Assembly: GCF_016920785.2 (NCBI RefSeq)
Contig: NW_024609839.1
Coordinates: 24,057,085-24,121,084, forward strand
From: Ixodes scapularis
Lineage: Eukaryota > Arthropoda > Arachnida > Ixodida > Ixodidae
Direction: 5' to 3'
DNA length: 64,000 bases
Shown here piece after piece: positions 23,096 to 33,049 of the stretch (position 1 is its first letter; each line of letters opens with the position of its first letter). The translations under genes were made by a program, and so were the position numbers. Under the pieces are notes generated by a model. That model had not been told where the DNA came from. It saw only the letters and a list, made by a program, of their open reading frames with translations, and made no database searches.

Positions 23096-23961
23096 TGTGC
23101 AGGCAAGGGGAACCTTAAAGCAACCGAATTAATAGCGAAAAACTTACTCAAGCCTGCACCTCACGAAACAACCGCACATTGCTGCCTTCCATTGACGTCA
23201 TATCACGTGCGACTACCCATGTTGCCAATACAGACTCGCCTGTTGGAATCGACTTGAAACACGTAATTTACAAATTCAATAACTTCAACAAAAAATTCTA
23301 TTTCCCAAAAATATTTTACCAAGTGGTTCAACAGGGTTTGCTTTTGCGATGAGCTAATTTTCAGGTGAATCGGTGACCATGAAGAAATTGCCGGAGTACC
23401 CCTTTAAGGGGACACCCTCCCTAGGGAGATGAACTTTTGAACCCTTGGCTTAAAGTTAATAAAATTTACAGAGTAGGCTACTGGTCATGATAGAGGGTGC
23501 AGAACAAAATTTCAGTTCTATCGGATAAATCTGAAGGAAATAAGAGCAGTTTCTATCAACAACACGCCCACATTGTTTAGTTAATCTATCGTCGGAAAAC
23601 TATCACAGTATTAAAGATTTTTGTTCACTACCTAGATATGCAGCAGAATGCCTAGAGGGTGCGGCTATGGAAAGTTTTTTGTAAAAAGTCATTTATTTCT
23701 ATAAATTTTCTCTTTTGCGAAATCGGTGAACTTTTTGGTCTTCCGTGTCTTCGACAAAATGTCAACATTTTTTTATAAAAGACGTTCGTAAAGGGACAAA
23801 AACATTCCAAAGCCACACTCCTTATTAAATTTCAGCCTGGAAAAGTGAAGAACGAGCCTTCCCTGTATTGCCATAATCAAACGATAGAATGACTAAAATG
23901 GAATTTATACCAAAAAAATGAAGCGGAGAAAAACATGTTCGAAGTTTTCACACCTATGCCT
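23096..23961. other. Upstream of the THAP exon; one TTAA-type MITE end
   Basis: TACCCCTTTAA near 23397-23407 looks like the right end of a TTAA MITE related to the one at 20.3 kb, and AAGGGGACACCCTCCC follows it at once, resembling another such end. I cannot pair either with an opposite end. No coding sequence recognised. Confidence 0.35.
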
Positions 23962-24943
23962 TTACTGTGGCACTTCTGCTAGGTCACTAGAACAGTCCAG
24001 CAACGTTCGTAGGACCTTCCTTCTGGAGGCGCTTCTGCTCAGGGGCCACTGCTTCCATTTTCCGTCGCTTGTGGTCACTTTTGAAGACTCCAACGCACTG
24101 GCTCGGGACCTGGCAAGTCGGTGCTGAGTTGCCTTCTTTGCCTGTGACTCGTGGTGTGTTCCAGCCTCCATCTTCATTTCGAGCAGTGCCCTCTTGAAGC
24201 CCCTTGGTCCCAGATTGTATTCCAGAACTGCTAGTGCCACTGCAGTCTCAACAGTCTGGAGGGAGGCAAACTCAGTCTTCGGGCACCTCTTCCAGATCAG
24301 AGCATTGAAAGACTCGTTGGCGTTCTGAGTTGTCATGCGTGTGCACCTGGCCAACAAGTCCTTGAGCGTCAGCCAGTTATACAATGGCACAAGCTCCTTG
24401 GCCACATCTTTGGAGAATGCTGGCCGGTGATGTTTTGCAACCGACGGCTTTAGAGCTGCTTAGAGTGCAAGGTGGCGGTTGTGGTGACATCACAAATCCT
24501 CTCTTTTGGGGCACGCATTGTGACGAGGCTCTTCGTCGGTAGAATACATGTGTAGCAGGGTTGCATACACACCACGCTGTATTGCTGTCACATCTGGTGC
24601 ATTCCGTTTTAGGGCACTGGCGTAGTAGTTAGTCATTTTTTTCATTATGACATTTGTGAGCTTGCCTTGTCCCCCGAGTCCCTTTCTTGCCTTCAAGTTC
24701 TCCATACCTGCATATAGCCTGCATATAGCCTCATGACGTGGTTCACGCAGTCTTCTTTGCTGACGTCCTCGTCGTACAGCTGCAGTTTAGCAACATGGTT
24801 GTAGGCTTTGGAGTCGCCGTCACAGAGCATGGTCACGTATTGCAGCTTGTGGAGTTTCACTGACCGGCTGAAAATCGCACCTGCTGCCGGCACCTCCATA
24901 TATATAGCGTTGGTCGAGTCGTCGAAATTCTTCTGGTATTTAG

Positions 24944-25013
24944 CCCCGCAGGGGGCACCTGTGAAAGCAGGTGTTTGGAGAGTGGCGTCTCCACGGACCC
25001 CGAGCCATGCGGG
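24944..25013 (+). ncRNA. Structured 5' RNA unit of LINE A
   Basis: The first 70 bases can fold as a branched structure. CCCGCA pairs with TGCGGG, GGGG pairs with the later CCCC, and between them lie two hairpins, CACCTG-loop-CAGGTG and GGAGA-loop-TCTCC. Other copies change both sides of these stems together. It sits at the transcript's 5' terminus. Role unknown: a ribozyme, a priming or integration structure, or a translation element are possible. Confidence 0.55.
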
Positions 25014-25412
25014 TTCGCCCGCCCACGTCTGACTGTGCGTGGCTTTCCCGTGTCTGGGGAAAAGGGCATCCTGGTGGTTGAGCTGAGCCCGGGGCAGGGT
25101 TGGACCCTTCGGGGCCCCCCGGGCGAGGCAATACACCACTTCGGCCCCCGCTTCTCATAGACGGGAGTCCTGGTAAGGCCCGGCCAGGATGATTCAGTCT
25201 AGTCGCCTTTTCTTCTACTATCCCCTCCGATCTTTCGCTTTTACCTTTCCTGTTTCTTTCACTTCCTTCTCATTTCTTTTGCTCCTTTTTCACCCCTCTT
25301 TGGCGGCAAGGGCTAACCTTGGGTGGCAATAGACCTCTGTCTTGACCCACACTTGGGTATAGTTTCCCGGCAGCACTGTTAGCGTAACGTCTCCAGCCAA
25401 GCCCTTCTTGTT

Positions 25413-25658
25413 ATGGTGCGTTACCTAACCCCTTGTTGGGCTCGGTGGTGGGCGGTGCACCGCGGATTCCGAACACTCTTTGCCCTTTTATGGCGCCCCA
25501 CCCCTCCAAACCCCGTTCAGGGCACGCCCTTAAAAGGCGCTGCCCCGAACAAAAAACCATCGACAAAGAATATGAAGCAGAAACGTTTAATAAGTTTTTC
25601 ATTGTTCATTCGCTGGATGAACAAAGACCTGTTTCCAAGCTGTCACCTTTTATTGTAG
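25413..25658 (+). other. Upstream ORF in the ORF1 leader of LINE A
   Basis: An ATG at 25413 opens 81 codons overlapping the ORF1 start at 25490 in another frame. The same ATG (in CTTGTTATGG or TTTGTTATGG) is kept in copies B, C and D: in B and C it ends after three codons, in D after about 28. It may affect ORF1 translation; no protein function is apparent. Confidence 0.4.
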
Positions 25659-26887
25659 CAAAGGTGCTAGAAAACCTTGTAGGGTTTTCCTACAAGGCTA
25701 AAAAACAGCACACTGGAGACCTTCTCGTGGAAGTGAATACAAAAAAACAAAGTGACGCACTTCTTAAACTAACTACCATCGTTGACGTGAAGGTGTCGGT
25801 GAGTCCTCATCGCACACTAAATACTGTCCGTGGAGTCCTCTCTGAGGACGACTTCTTGCACACTAGTGAGGAAGAACTCCTCGAGGGACTCCAGGGTGCC
25901 GGTGTCGTCGCCGTGAAACGCATTATGTTTAGGAAAGATGGCGAACAAATTCCTTCGAGACATGTTATCCTGACGTTTGAAAGACATACCCTCCCCGAGA
26001 CAGTCAAGGCAGGTTACTTGAACTGCCGCATCCGCCCGTACGTCCCCAACCCCCAGCGGTGCTTCCGTTGCCAGCGTTTTGGTCATGGAACACGCAGCTG
26101 TCGAGGGAAGGAGACGTGTGCGTGCGGTAGTCAAGGTCACGTTTCCGATACTTGCGAGGCGGCTGCGGCCCTCTGCGCTAACTGCGGTGGACCACATCCT
26201 GCTTATTATCGTGCATGTCCCTCTTGGAAGCTAGAAAAAGAAATTCTTACCATAAAAGTTAAAGAAAACATATCATACCCAGAAGCCAAGAAGCGGTTCT
26301 CCTTTTTGTCAAAGGGGAGTTTTGCCGAGGTGGTGCGCAGGGGCCCTGCACCACGCTCGGAGTCAAGGGCCACCCAGGTCTCTCCCGAGATCTTGGCGGC
26401 CGACTGCAGGGCCCCAGCTCCCCGACAGGAGCGGCGGCTGCTTCCTCCAGCCCCTGGTGGTAGCAAGCGTGCTGCTCCTCCTTCCAGGGACAGGCCGGCA
26501 GCAGCCGCGCCTGCCCCCTCTCCTAGGTCGCCCCCTGGGGAGACGGAGCGAGCTTCTCGCTCTTGCTCGCTAGAGAGGGCCCCCTTACCGAAGGAGCAGC
26601 ATGGTGCCCATGCAGCTCCTGTGAAAGGAGGGGACCAGACGAGCTCAGACGACCCGTCGCCCAGTTCGTCTGCAACCCCCCCAGCCGGTCGTGGTCGGGG
26701 TTTGCCCCCCCGCACACCTGGCCGGACAAGTGCTGTTCTAAAAACAACGGATACCTCTCAGGAGGTGGAGATGTCAACAGATGCTGACAATCTGTCCGCT
26801 CCTGGGTCCGACCAGGACAATATGGAGTGGGAAACGCCCTCCAGTAAACATAAAAGGAATAAGAAGCCTGTTGTCCCACCCAAATGA
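25490..26887 (+). CDS. LINE A ORF1: RRM-like and CCHC-knuckle nucleic-acid-binding protein
   Basis: 465 aa from the first in-frame ATG (MAPHPSKPRSG); the open frame continues upstream only through a non-ATG stretch. Residues about 25-180 resemble the RRM-like part of I/Jockey ORF1 proteins (KFFIVHSLDEQ, SFSYKAKK-type core, VSVSPHRTLNTVRG). Zinc knuckles follow at about 183-250: CFRCQRFGHGTRSC, then CACGSQGHVSDTC, then CANCGGPHPAYYRAC. The second knuckle has only one residue between its first two Cys (CAC), where copies B and C have CAKC, so an in-frame codon has been lost. The C-terminal half is Pro/Ser/Arg-rich and ends KPVVPPK. ORF1 proteins of this class coat the LINE RNA and assist nuclear RNP formation. 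ORF2 follows after 97 bp. Confidence 0.9.
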   Translation: MAPHPSKPRSGHALKRRCPEQKTIDKEYEAETFNKFFIVHSLDEQRPVSKLSPFIVAKVLENLVGFSYKAKKQHTGDLLVEVNTKKQSDALLKLTTIVDVKVSVSPHRTLNTVRGVLSEDDFLHTSEEELLEGLQGAGVVAVKRIMFRKDGEQIPSRHVILTFERHTLPETVKAGYLNCRIRPYVPNPQRCFRCQRFGHGTRSCRGKETCACGSQGHVSDTCEAAAALCANCGGPHPAYYRACPSWKLEKEILTIKVKENISYPEAKKRFSFLSKGSFAEVVRRGPAPRSESRATQVSPEILAADCRAPAPRQERRLLPPAPGGSKRAAPPSRDRPAAAAPAPSPRSPPGETERASRSCSLERAPLPKEQHGAHAAPVKGGDQTSSDDPSPSSSATPPAGRGRGLPPRTPGRTSAVLKTTDTSQEVEMSTDADNLSAPGSDQDNMEWETPSSKHKRNKKPVVPPK

Positions 26888-26984
26888 TGATCCCAATGCC
26901 TTCCACCTAGTTTGTGTTGACTTTACAGTCTTACTTATTTTACTAAGTTTATTTTTCACTTTTATATTTACATACCTTTTATAG

Positions 26985-29900
26985 ATGACTAAGTTACATT
27001 TTATGCAATGGAATTGTCGCGGCATTTTAAGAAATATTGATGATGTCAACTATTTTATGGATCAGCTTCGACCCATCGCTCTCGCCTTGCAAGAAACCCA
27101 TCTTAACACTAATTCTTTTAATATTTTAAGACGTCATCAGGTTTTTAGAAAAGATCGCCCCTCTTCCACCCCTTCTGGTGGTGTTGCAGTGGTCGTACAG
27201 AGGGGAGTTGCTTGTTCTCAAGTCCCCCTCTGCACGCCCCTGGAAGCTGTTGCAGTACGTCTCCTTCTAGACCGCCTTGTAACAATTGTTTCCTTATACT
27301 TGCCACCTAATGCTCCTTTAAACCTTCAAGAGCTTCAGGGACTTATAGGACAGCTCCCACAACCGTTTTTAATTTTGGGGGATTTTAACGCTCATCATCC
27401 TATGTGGGGTAGTACCCGTCAAGACTCCCGTGGTGGTGTGATTGAACGTCTTTTATTGTCTTCGGGGTTATGCCTTCTTAATGGGAGAGAGCCAACGTTT
27501 TTTAGTGCGGCACACAACTCATTTACATCCATCGATCTTTCTATTGCTTCACCTTCATTGCTTCCTTGTTTTTCCTGGAAGGTTCTTCATAACCCTTTCG
27601 GAAGTGATCACTATCCAGTTGTTTTAGAGAGTACCGTTCCATTGCCTAATCTTTTAAAGAGGGTCCCTAGGTGGAAATTAGACATGGCAGACTGGGCGCT
27701 TTTTAATCTTCACTCCACTTTAGATCCTTCGCTTCTTTCGTCTATGTCCCCTGAGAACGCTACACTTTATGTTACTGAGCAGATACTAAAGGCTGCTCAG
27801 CAGTCCATTCCACAAACATCTGGTAACATACCGAAGAAATGTAAACCTTGGTGGAATAAGGAGTGTGCGACAACCCGGGCGGACCAAAATAGGGCGTGGG
27901 GCCGATTTCGCAGATACCCCACTCCAAGCAACCTTGTTGATTTCAAGCGACGAAAAGCCAAGGCTCGTTGGACTAGGAAGCGGGCAAAGCGGAAGTCATG
28001 GATGAAGTATCTTTCTTCTTTAACCAGCTTTGTCCCAGCCAAAGAGGCCTGGGACAGATACAGGAAAGTAAATGGGGATTACAGGTGCTTTGCCATTCCA
28101 ACGTTTAATGCCCCTTCTTCATCACTAAAAGATATTGGCAACATACTTGGGGAACATTTTTATAATTCATCTAGTTCGGCCAACTACAGTGTTACTTTCG
28201 GACAGTTAAAAGCTCGTGCGGAACGACAAAAACTTGTCATGTCAGGAGGAAATCCAGCGTCCTATAACCAGCCATTTACGCGATGCGAGCTTGAGATGGC
28301 TCCTAATGTGACAAAGCTTTCTGCCCCTGGTCCCGATGGAATTCATTATGAAATGCTGCGCCGCCTTTCTCCAGAATCCCTTGAAAACCTTCTCCTGTTT
28401 TTTAATCTTTTGTGGGAAAAGGCATGTTTCCCTCGGGCTTGGAAACACGCACATATCATCCCCCTCCTAAAGCCTAACAAAGACCCCTCACAACCATCAA
28501 GCTACCGCCCCATTGCACTAACAAGCTGCCTTGGGAAAACATATGAAAGGCTTATAAACAGGCGACTGGTCTACATGTTAGAAAGCCAGAGGGTATTTGA
28601 TAACAATCAATGTGGTTTTCGCCAAGGTCGATCTACCCTTGACCACTTAGTTCGCCTGGAGACTGTGATACGTGAGGCATTTGTAAATAGGCAGCACTGT
28701 GTTGCGGTTTTTTTCGACTTAGAAAGGGCATACGACACAGCGTGGAGGTATGGGATTCTCCGAAACCTGTATGCCTGTAATATCCGGGGCCGTATGCTGC
28801 GAAGCATAAAGGAATATCTGACAGACAGGACTTTCCAAGTTCGTCTCGGCTCAGCCCTATCTGATTCCTTTGTTCAAGAAAACGGAGTTCCTCAAGGGGG
28901 TGTTTTAAGTGTTACTTTGTTTTTGCTAACAATGAATTCACTCGCACAACTGCTGCCATCCTCTATTTCATATTCTCTTTATGCTGATGATATACAGATT
29001 TCATCATCGTCTTGTAACCTTTCTAGTTGTGAGCGCCAGTTGCAGTTAGCCATAAAGAAACTGTCCAAGTGGGCCGACGAAAATGGGTTCAAGTTCTCTG
29101 CTTCAAAAACGGTCTGTGTTCCCTTTTCTTTGCGACGTGGGCTCTCTTTGGATCCATCCCTGGAATTGAATGGAACTCCTATACCTGTTAGGAAAGAGCA
29201 CAAATTTCTTGGTGTGATATTTGATAGAAAGCTTAATTTTATTTCCCACCTTAAAGCGCTGAAGCAGAAATGCCTTCAGTCGACAAACCTTCTGAAAGTA
29301 TTATCTCACAAGTCTTGGATGTCTGATAGAAAATGTATCCTGCAGCTATACAATGCCCTTGTACGATCCCGCCTTGACTATGGTGCAGTAGTGTATGGGT
29401 CGGCTCGGCCCTCTGCCCTTAAGATGTTGGACTCAGTTCACCATCTCGGCTTGCGACTGGCAACAGGAGCTTTCCGGACGTCCCCTGTCCTCAGTTTGTA
29501 TGCAGAATCCAATGAGCTGTCCCTGAACAAACGACGTACATATCTTAGTCTAACATATGCTTACAAGATTCTGGCCGATCCTCAGCATCCAACTTACTCT
29601 TCCCTCACAAGGTCAAGGTTCTATCGCCTTTTTGAAAATAAATCAAGCATTGTAAGACCGTTAAGCTTCCGCATTGAACATCTTCGCTCCTCGCTGGACC
29701 TTTCTCTAAGCCAGGTCGTCCTCGTTCGGAAAGTGAACGGTATTCCACCTTGGAAAACACAGCGAGTTGAATCCGACTGGTTTCTCGCAAAGTTCAACAA
29801 ACACGGCATTTCCCATGCTGTAATTAAGCAAGAGTTTGGAGAACTGCGAAATAAGTATGATGGTTATCTTCATGTTTATACTGATGGTGCCAAGACCTCC

Positions 29901-30701
29901 TCTTTTGTCGGTTGTGCTGTGTATTCTGAAAGCTTCTCCAAGGTTCAACGACTTGATTGTATCGCCAGCATTTTTACTGCGGAGCTCTATGCGGTATCAA
30001 TGGCGATTGAATATATTATCAATAGTAAAATACTGAGGGCAGTCCTGTTTGTTGACTCTCAAAGTGTGATTCTTGCAGTTTGCTCTCTTAAAGATACTAA
30101 AAATATGCTTGTACAACAAATTCGATATAAACTTAACTCTGCTTTGCATGGGGGTCAAAATATAAAATTTTGTTGGGTGCCCAGTCACATTGGCATTCAT
30201 GGCAATGAAGAAGCCGACAAACTTGCAGGATCTGCTGGGAACCTTCCACAATCACTCTCCTGTCTACCCTATCAAGATATTAAGCCCTTGGTGAAGTCCT
30301 CAATTCTTCATTCTTGGCAATTGGAATGGGACATGGAGTGTGATAACAAGCTTCATGTTACTAAACCTACATTAGGAGTTAGGGAAAGCTCTTCATGCAA
30401 GAGCCGACTTCATGAAACGTTGTTGTGCCGCCTGAGAATTGGGCACTCATTTATAACTCATAGGTATCTGCTTTCGGGAGAAGATCCACCTGTGTGTGAT
30501 CAGTGTGGTGACAGGCTCACTGTTTTGCATATCTTGTGGCTGTGTCCCGGCCTTCAGCCCAAGCGCCGCATTCATTTCCCTGAATTTTTCCAATATCAGA
30601 TCCCATTTCATCCTGCTCTCCTTGTGGGAGAGAATCCTCTAGTCTCTTTTGAACGGGTAATGGAATTTCTTAGCAGTATTGGCCTTTTACACCGACTCTA
30701 G
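26985..30701 (+). CDS. LINE A ORF2: AP-endonuclease, reverse transcriptase and RNase H
   Basis: 1238 aa from ATG 26985. Residues 1-220 form an APE-type endonuclease: QWNCRG, QETH near 36, GDFNAHH near 131, SIDLSIAS, and GSDHYPVV near 205. The reverse transcriptase spans about 430-740: YRPIALTSCLGK, FFDLERAYDTAWR, NGVPQGGVLSVTLF and catalytic YADD near 666. RNase H is at about 960-1075 with all four acidic positions: YTDGAKTSS, TAELYA, FVDSQS and GNEEADKL. A C-terminal CDQCGD...H...C knuckle lies near 1170. The protein nicks target DNA and copies the LINE RNA onto it. No frameshift or stop is present, so the copy may encode an active enzyme. Confidence 0.95.
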   Translation: MTKLHFMQWNCRGILRNIDDVNYFMDQLRPIALALQETHLNTNSFNILRRHQVFRKDRPSSTPSGGVAVVVQRGVACSQVPLCTPLEAVAVRLLLDRLVTIVSLYLPPNAPLNLQELQGLIGQLPQPFLILGDFNAHHPMWGSTRQDSRGGVIERLLLSSGLCLLNGREPTFFSAAHNSFTSIDLSIASPSLLPCFSWKVLHNPFGSDHYPVVLESTVPLPNLLKRVPRWKLDMADWALFNLHSTLDPSLLSSMSPENATLYVTEQILKAAQQSIPQTSGNIPKKCKPWWNKECATTRADQNRAWGRFRRYPTPSNLVDFKRRKAKARWTRKRAKRKSWMKYLSSLTSFVPAKEAWDRYRKVNGDYRCFAIPTFNAPSSSLKDIGNILGEHFYNSSSSANYSVTFGQLKARAERQKLVMSGGNPASYNQPFTRCELEMAPNVTKLSAPGPDGIHYEMLRRLSPESLENLLLFFNLLWEKACFPRAWKHAHIIPLLKPNKDPSQPSSYRPIALTSCLGKTYERLINRRLVYMLESQRVFDNNQCGFRQGRSTLDHLVRLETVIREAFVNRQHCVAVFFDLERAYDTAWRYGILRNLYACNIRGRMLRSIKEYLTDRTFQVRLGSALSDSFVQENGVPQGGVLSVTLFLLTMNSLAQLLPSSISYSLYADDIQISSSSCNLSSCERQLQLAIKKLSKWADENGFKFSASKTVCVPFSLRRGLSLDPSLELNGTPIPVRKEHKFLGVIFDRKLNFISHLKALKQKCLQSTNLLKVLSHKSWMSDRKCILQLYNALVRSRLDYGAVVYGSARPSALKMLDSVHHLGLRLATGAFRTSPVLSLYAESNELSLNKRRTYLSLTYAYKILADPQHPTYSSLTRSRFYRLFENKSSIVRPLSFRIEHLRSSLDLSLSQVVLVRKVNGIPPWKTQRVESDWFLAKFNKHGISHAVIKQEFGELRNKYDGYLHVYTDGAKTSSFVGCAVYSESFSKVQRLDCIASIFTAELYAVSMAIEYIINSKILRAVLFVDSQSVILAVCSLKDTKNMLVQQIRYKLNSALHGGQNIKFCWVPSHIGIHGNEEADKLAGSAGNLPQSLSCLPYQDIKPLVKSSILHSWQLEWDMECDNKLHVTKPTLGVRESSSCKSRLHETLLCRLRIGHSFITHRYLLSGEDPPVCDQCGDRLTVLHILWLCPGLQPKRRIHFPEFFQYQIPFHPALLVGENPLVSFERVMEFLSSIGLLHRL

Positions 30702-30812
30702 CTTTTTGGTCCATCTTTTGTAAAACCTTTCCTTTAGTACAATGATCCTTACAACTAGTTTGGCGCAGATGGCCTCGTAGCTTTTGCGCCATTAACCCCC
30801 AAAATCTCTCTC
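30702..30812 (+). other. LINE A 3' UTR with invariant hairpin
   Basis: TGGCGCA (30761-30767) pairs perfectly with TGCGCCA (30785-30791) around a loop beginning GATGGCC. The tail CCCCCAAAATCTCTCTC follows up to the target duplication. The same 7-bp stem is in all four copies, so it is probably the signal the reverse transcriptase recognises. Confidence 0.75.
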
Positions 30813-31430
30813 TCTTCTGGTATTTAGACTCGTGCCCTTTCATCCACTGTTCATGTCCGTCTGTGCCCTCTTTTGGTCCAATGCTGCAACCATGGCAGTA
30901 GTTACTCAGAACTTCGTAATCTAAAACTAGGCCGGTGTCTAGCTCGATGGCGACACCAACACCGAAATGAGACGTGTGGCCTTGTTTGTACCAAGTTCTA
31001 TTGTAACTCATGCAGACATCCTGTAGCTGGTCTTTGCCATCCGAGGTCCCTAGCGTCTTCTGCACAGTTTGTGCAGCCTCAGCCATTGCGTTTGCTGACG
31101 CCCGTACGGCTGCGTCATGCGCCTTCGTTGCAATCTTTTGATAAGCTTTGAGGGTCATCGGCGGAGGTGCATTCAGTTCAGTAAAGAAACTAATCAGCTT
31201 CGTAAAGCCAATACCACAGTTGTGCGAAACCATTTCGAGCCGTGCAGCAAGTTCGTTCTGTTTGGTACCATCGATGGTCGACGAGAGCGGCGAGGACGCG
31301 ACCACTCTGCAGACAGTACACTCAGTGACAAATGTTAGATGGGCTCCAGTACCGTTTTCTTGAAGTTCCAAATCGCAAGCTTGGCAAGTCGGGCAGAGCA
31401 GCACTTTAACCAGTTTTTGGAGACAATCTA

Positions 31431-32018
31431 CAGTGAAACCCGTTTAGCACGAACCCACGTACAGCGAATTATTGTCGATATCGAAGTCCCAAAAAATTTA
31501 AATAAAAATTCATGTAAAAGTATGTATTATAACGAACAACATATTGGCTATATCGAACCGTTCCCCCGGGAAGGCTTCCAAAAACGCGCAAACAATCGTC
31601 TTCTAGCTTGTCCCTTCCCCAAAAAAGAAATAGGAAAGAAAGAACATTCCAAAAGCTCAAGTTGCGAACAAAATTGAGCGAAGAGAAGCGATTCAGAAGG
31701 GGAGAAAGCTAAACAATACATTTTGCACACACGCACAAAAAAAAAGACTTCATCCCAAAGCGTTCGCTCACGAAGAGAAGCGATTTAAAAAGGCGAGATA
31801 AGCTAAAAGAAACAAACTCTGCACGCATGCAAAAAAAATTAAAAATTAGTGCTTTGTTACAAGGCGGAAGTGAAGAGATGAGAAACAAAGAGAAGCTCTC
31901 GGCTTACAACGAATTCATTGTGGAAGTTAGTTGTAAATGTTTTTTGCTACATCGAACTACTTGCTATATCAAACTGATCGTAGCGTTGCCTGCTGTTCGT
32001 TATGAACGGGTTTGACTG
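31431..32018. mobile_element. 588-bp pogo/Tigger-type MITE inside the Mutator-like relic
   Basis: The left end CAGTGAAACCCGTTTAGCAC and the right end in reverse, CAGTCAAACCCGTTCATAAC, agree at about 17 of 20. TA flanks both sides (31429-31430 and 32019-32020). The interior repeats a unit with GAAGAGAAGCGATT (near 31681 and 31775). Removing it restores an open YRLVDIDCLQ reading in the surrounding transposase relic, so it inserted into a formerly coding exon. Confidence 0.9.
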
Positions 32019-32588
32019 TATGTCCACCAAACGGTAGCGGGCCACCCCTTTGCTGCAAGGCTCTCCGTGATCTTCGGTGCTACCGTCGCTTCCGCCTGCC
32101 TCCAGAAAGCTAATCTTTTGCTCAAAAGCAGTAAGTGCATCCGCTCGGGTATTGCCACTGCTGCTGCAGGCACCGGTGGAACGGGCGATGGTCTCGACAA
32201 CTCGAGCATGTCGTCATTGGCGGTGGCAGCGATAGCATACTTTCCACTAAGGAGTCCTTGCGCGGCCAAAGCTTTGACGCGTTCGCGACTTCATCACAGG
32301 CATCCTTGAAACGATCGCCAAAAAGATCACCGAAAAGTAGATAAAAAAAAGTTCACGAAGGACACTGAGACTGACGAAGCAGCGAAGTAGGCTTTTAAAC
32401 GAGAACTAGCATGCGATGAGCAAGCCAGCGCGCATGCGACTTGCACGGCCCCAATAGGAACCGTGTGCATCTAATTCAAGCCCCGACCAGGGCGCCCCTA
32501 GCGGCAAACGGGTCCATTGCATCGGGGAGCTTCTGCCAGTCGCTGCGTTGGTTGTGCGTTGTAGTGGGTTAGCGCTCTAATTTCTGAG

Positions 32589-32995
32589 ATGGCTATTCTG
32601 CACCAAGAAAGCCGCAACAATTGCTGCGTGGTCGACTGCAACAGTACGTCGAAGATCGCACACGGCACGTAGTACTACGGTACTACATCGTTCCTTCGAA
32701 GCCGTACGAGGCGGAGTACTGCGCGATCTGGGTGCGACTTGTGCGTTCATACAGGTTAGTGGCGTTTCTCACTTTCCAGTTCGCGCTTTGTTTAAGCTGC
32801 TGACGAATAATACAATTAACCTTTTTTCTATTCTAGCGACGATGCAACAGCATCGACACCGACGGCAAACTCTAAACTATGCAGCAAATACTTCACCGGA
32901 GTCGAGAAGGGGAATGCGGTCGCCCACCTAAGCCTACCCTTGGATGTTTCCATCAGCCTACAATGGGGATCGCGGAACGGCGCGAAAAAAATCGC
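32589..32995 (+). pseudogene. THAP-domain relic, two exons
   Basis: Exon 1 (ATG 32589 to 32754) reads NNCCVVDCNSTSKIAHGT, then shifts frame and reads YIVPSKPYEAEYCAIWVRLV, before a GTTAGT donor. Exon 2 starts after TTCTATTCTAG (32837) and reads ANSKLCSKYFTGVEKGNAVA. These are the two halves of a THAP domain: CxxxC start, SKPYEAE and W, then CSxHF. In the last zinc module His is Tyr (CSKYF), a single-base change. With the frameshift this marks a dead copy. No downstream transposase part is recognised. It differs from the THAP exon at 22.8 kb in sequence and splits by an intron, so it derives from another THAP family. Confidence 0.75.
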
Positions 32996-33049
32996 CCACT
33001 TATTGTCAAGCTGATTCAGAAATAAACGTACATAATTACCACAGTCCAC

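Larger units (their letters stand above)
24944..30812 (+). mobile_element. I-clade LINE copy A, full length, both ORFs open
   Basis: The element is flanked by a 15-bp target duplication TCTTCTGGTATTTAG (24929-24943 and 30813-30827) and interrupts the Mutator-like relic. Order: structured 5' unit, about 0.5 kb leader, ORF1 (25490-26887), a 97-bp gap, ORF2 (26985-30701), 3' UTR with a hairpin, and a short CT-rich tail. Length is 5,869 bp. The RNase H domain after the reverse transcriptase places it in the I group of LINEs. It is the only copy in the window with both frames uninterrupted and looks young. The one visible oddity is a one-residue deletion in the second zinc knuckle of ORF1. Confidence 0.92.
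23962..32213 (-). pseudogene. Mutator-like (MULE-type) transposase relic, split by a LINE and a MITE
   Basis: On the minus strand the reading starts near 32213, crosses a MITE (31431-32018), runs through 31428-30828, is cut by LINE A (24944-30812), and resumes at 24928-23962. Motifs in order: YRLVDIDCLQ (codons straddle the MITE), a CPTCQACDLEL zinc-like pair, TWYKQGHTSHFGVGVAIELD, TGLVLDYEVLSNYC, then after the LINE VTMLCDGDSKAYNHV, KEDCVNHVMRL, GGQGKLTNVIMKKM, DEEPRHNACPK and TQNANESFNALIWKRCPKTE. I recognise this set as the animal Mutator-like transposase domain; Asp residues in LDYEVLS and CDGDS are candidate catalytic sites. A TGA replaces a Trp-type position after KREDL (near 24487) and a TAG lies near 24460, so it was already decaying besides the insertions. 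No start codon is identified; a TGA at 32214-32216 ends the open frame upstream. Confidence 0.82.

Noticed and set aside
25433..25489. N-terminal extension of LINE A ORF1 starting at TTG
   Set aside because: No ATG in this stretch; the first in-frame ATG (25490) matches the start in copy C.
26206..26715. 169-aa minus-strand frame opposite LINE A ORF1
   Set aside because: Shadow of the GC-rich Pro/Arg coding region on the other strand.
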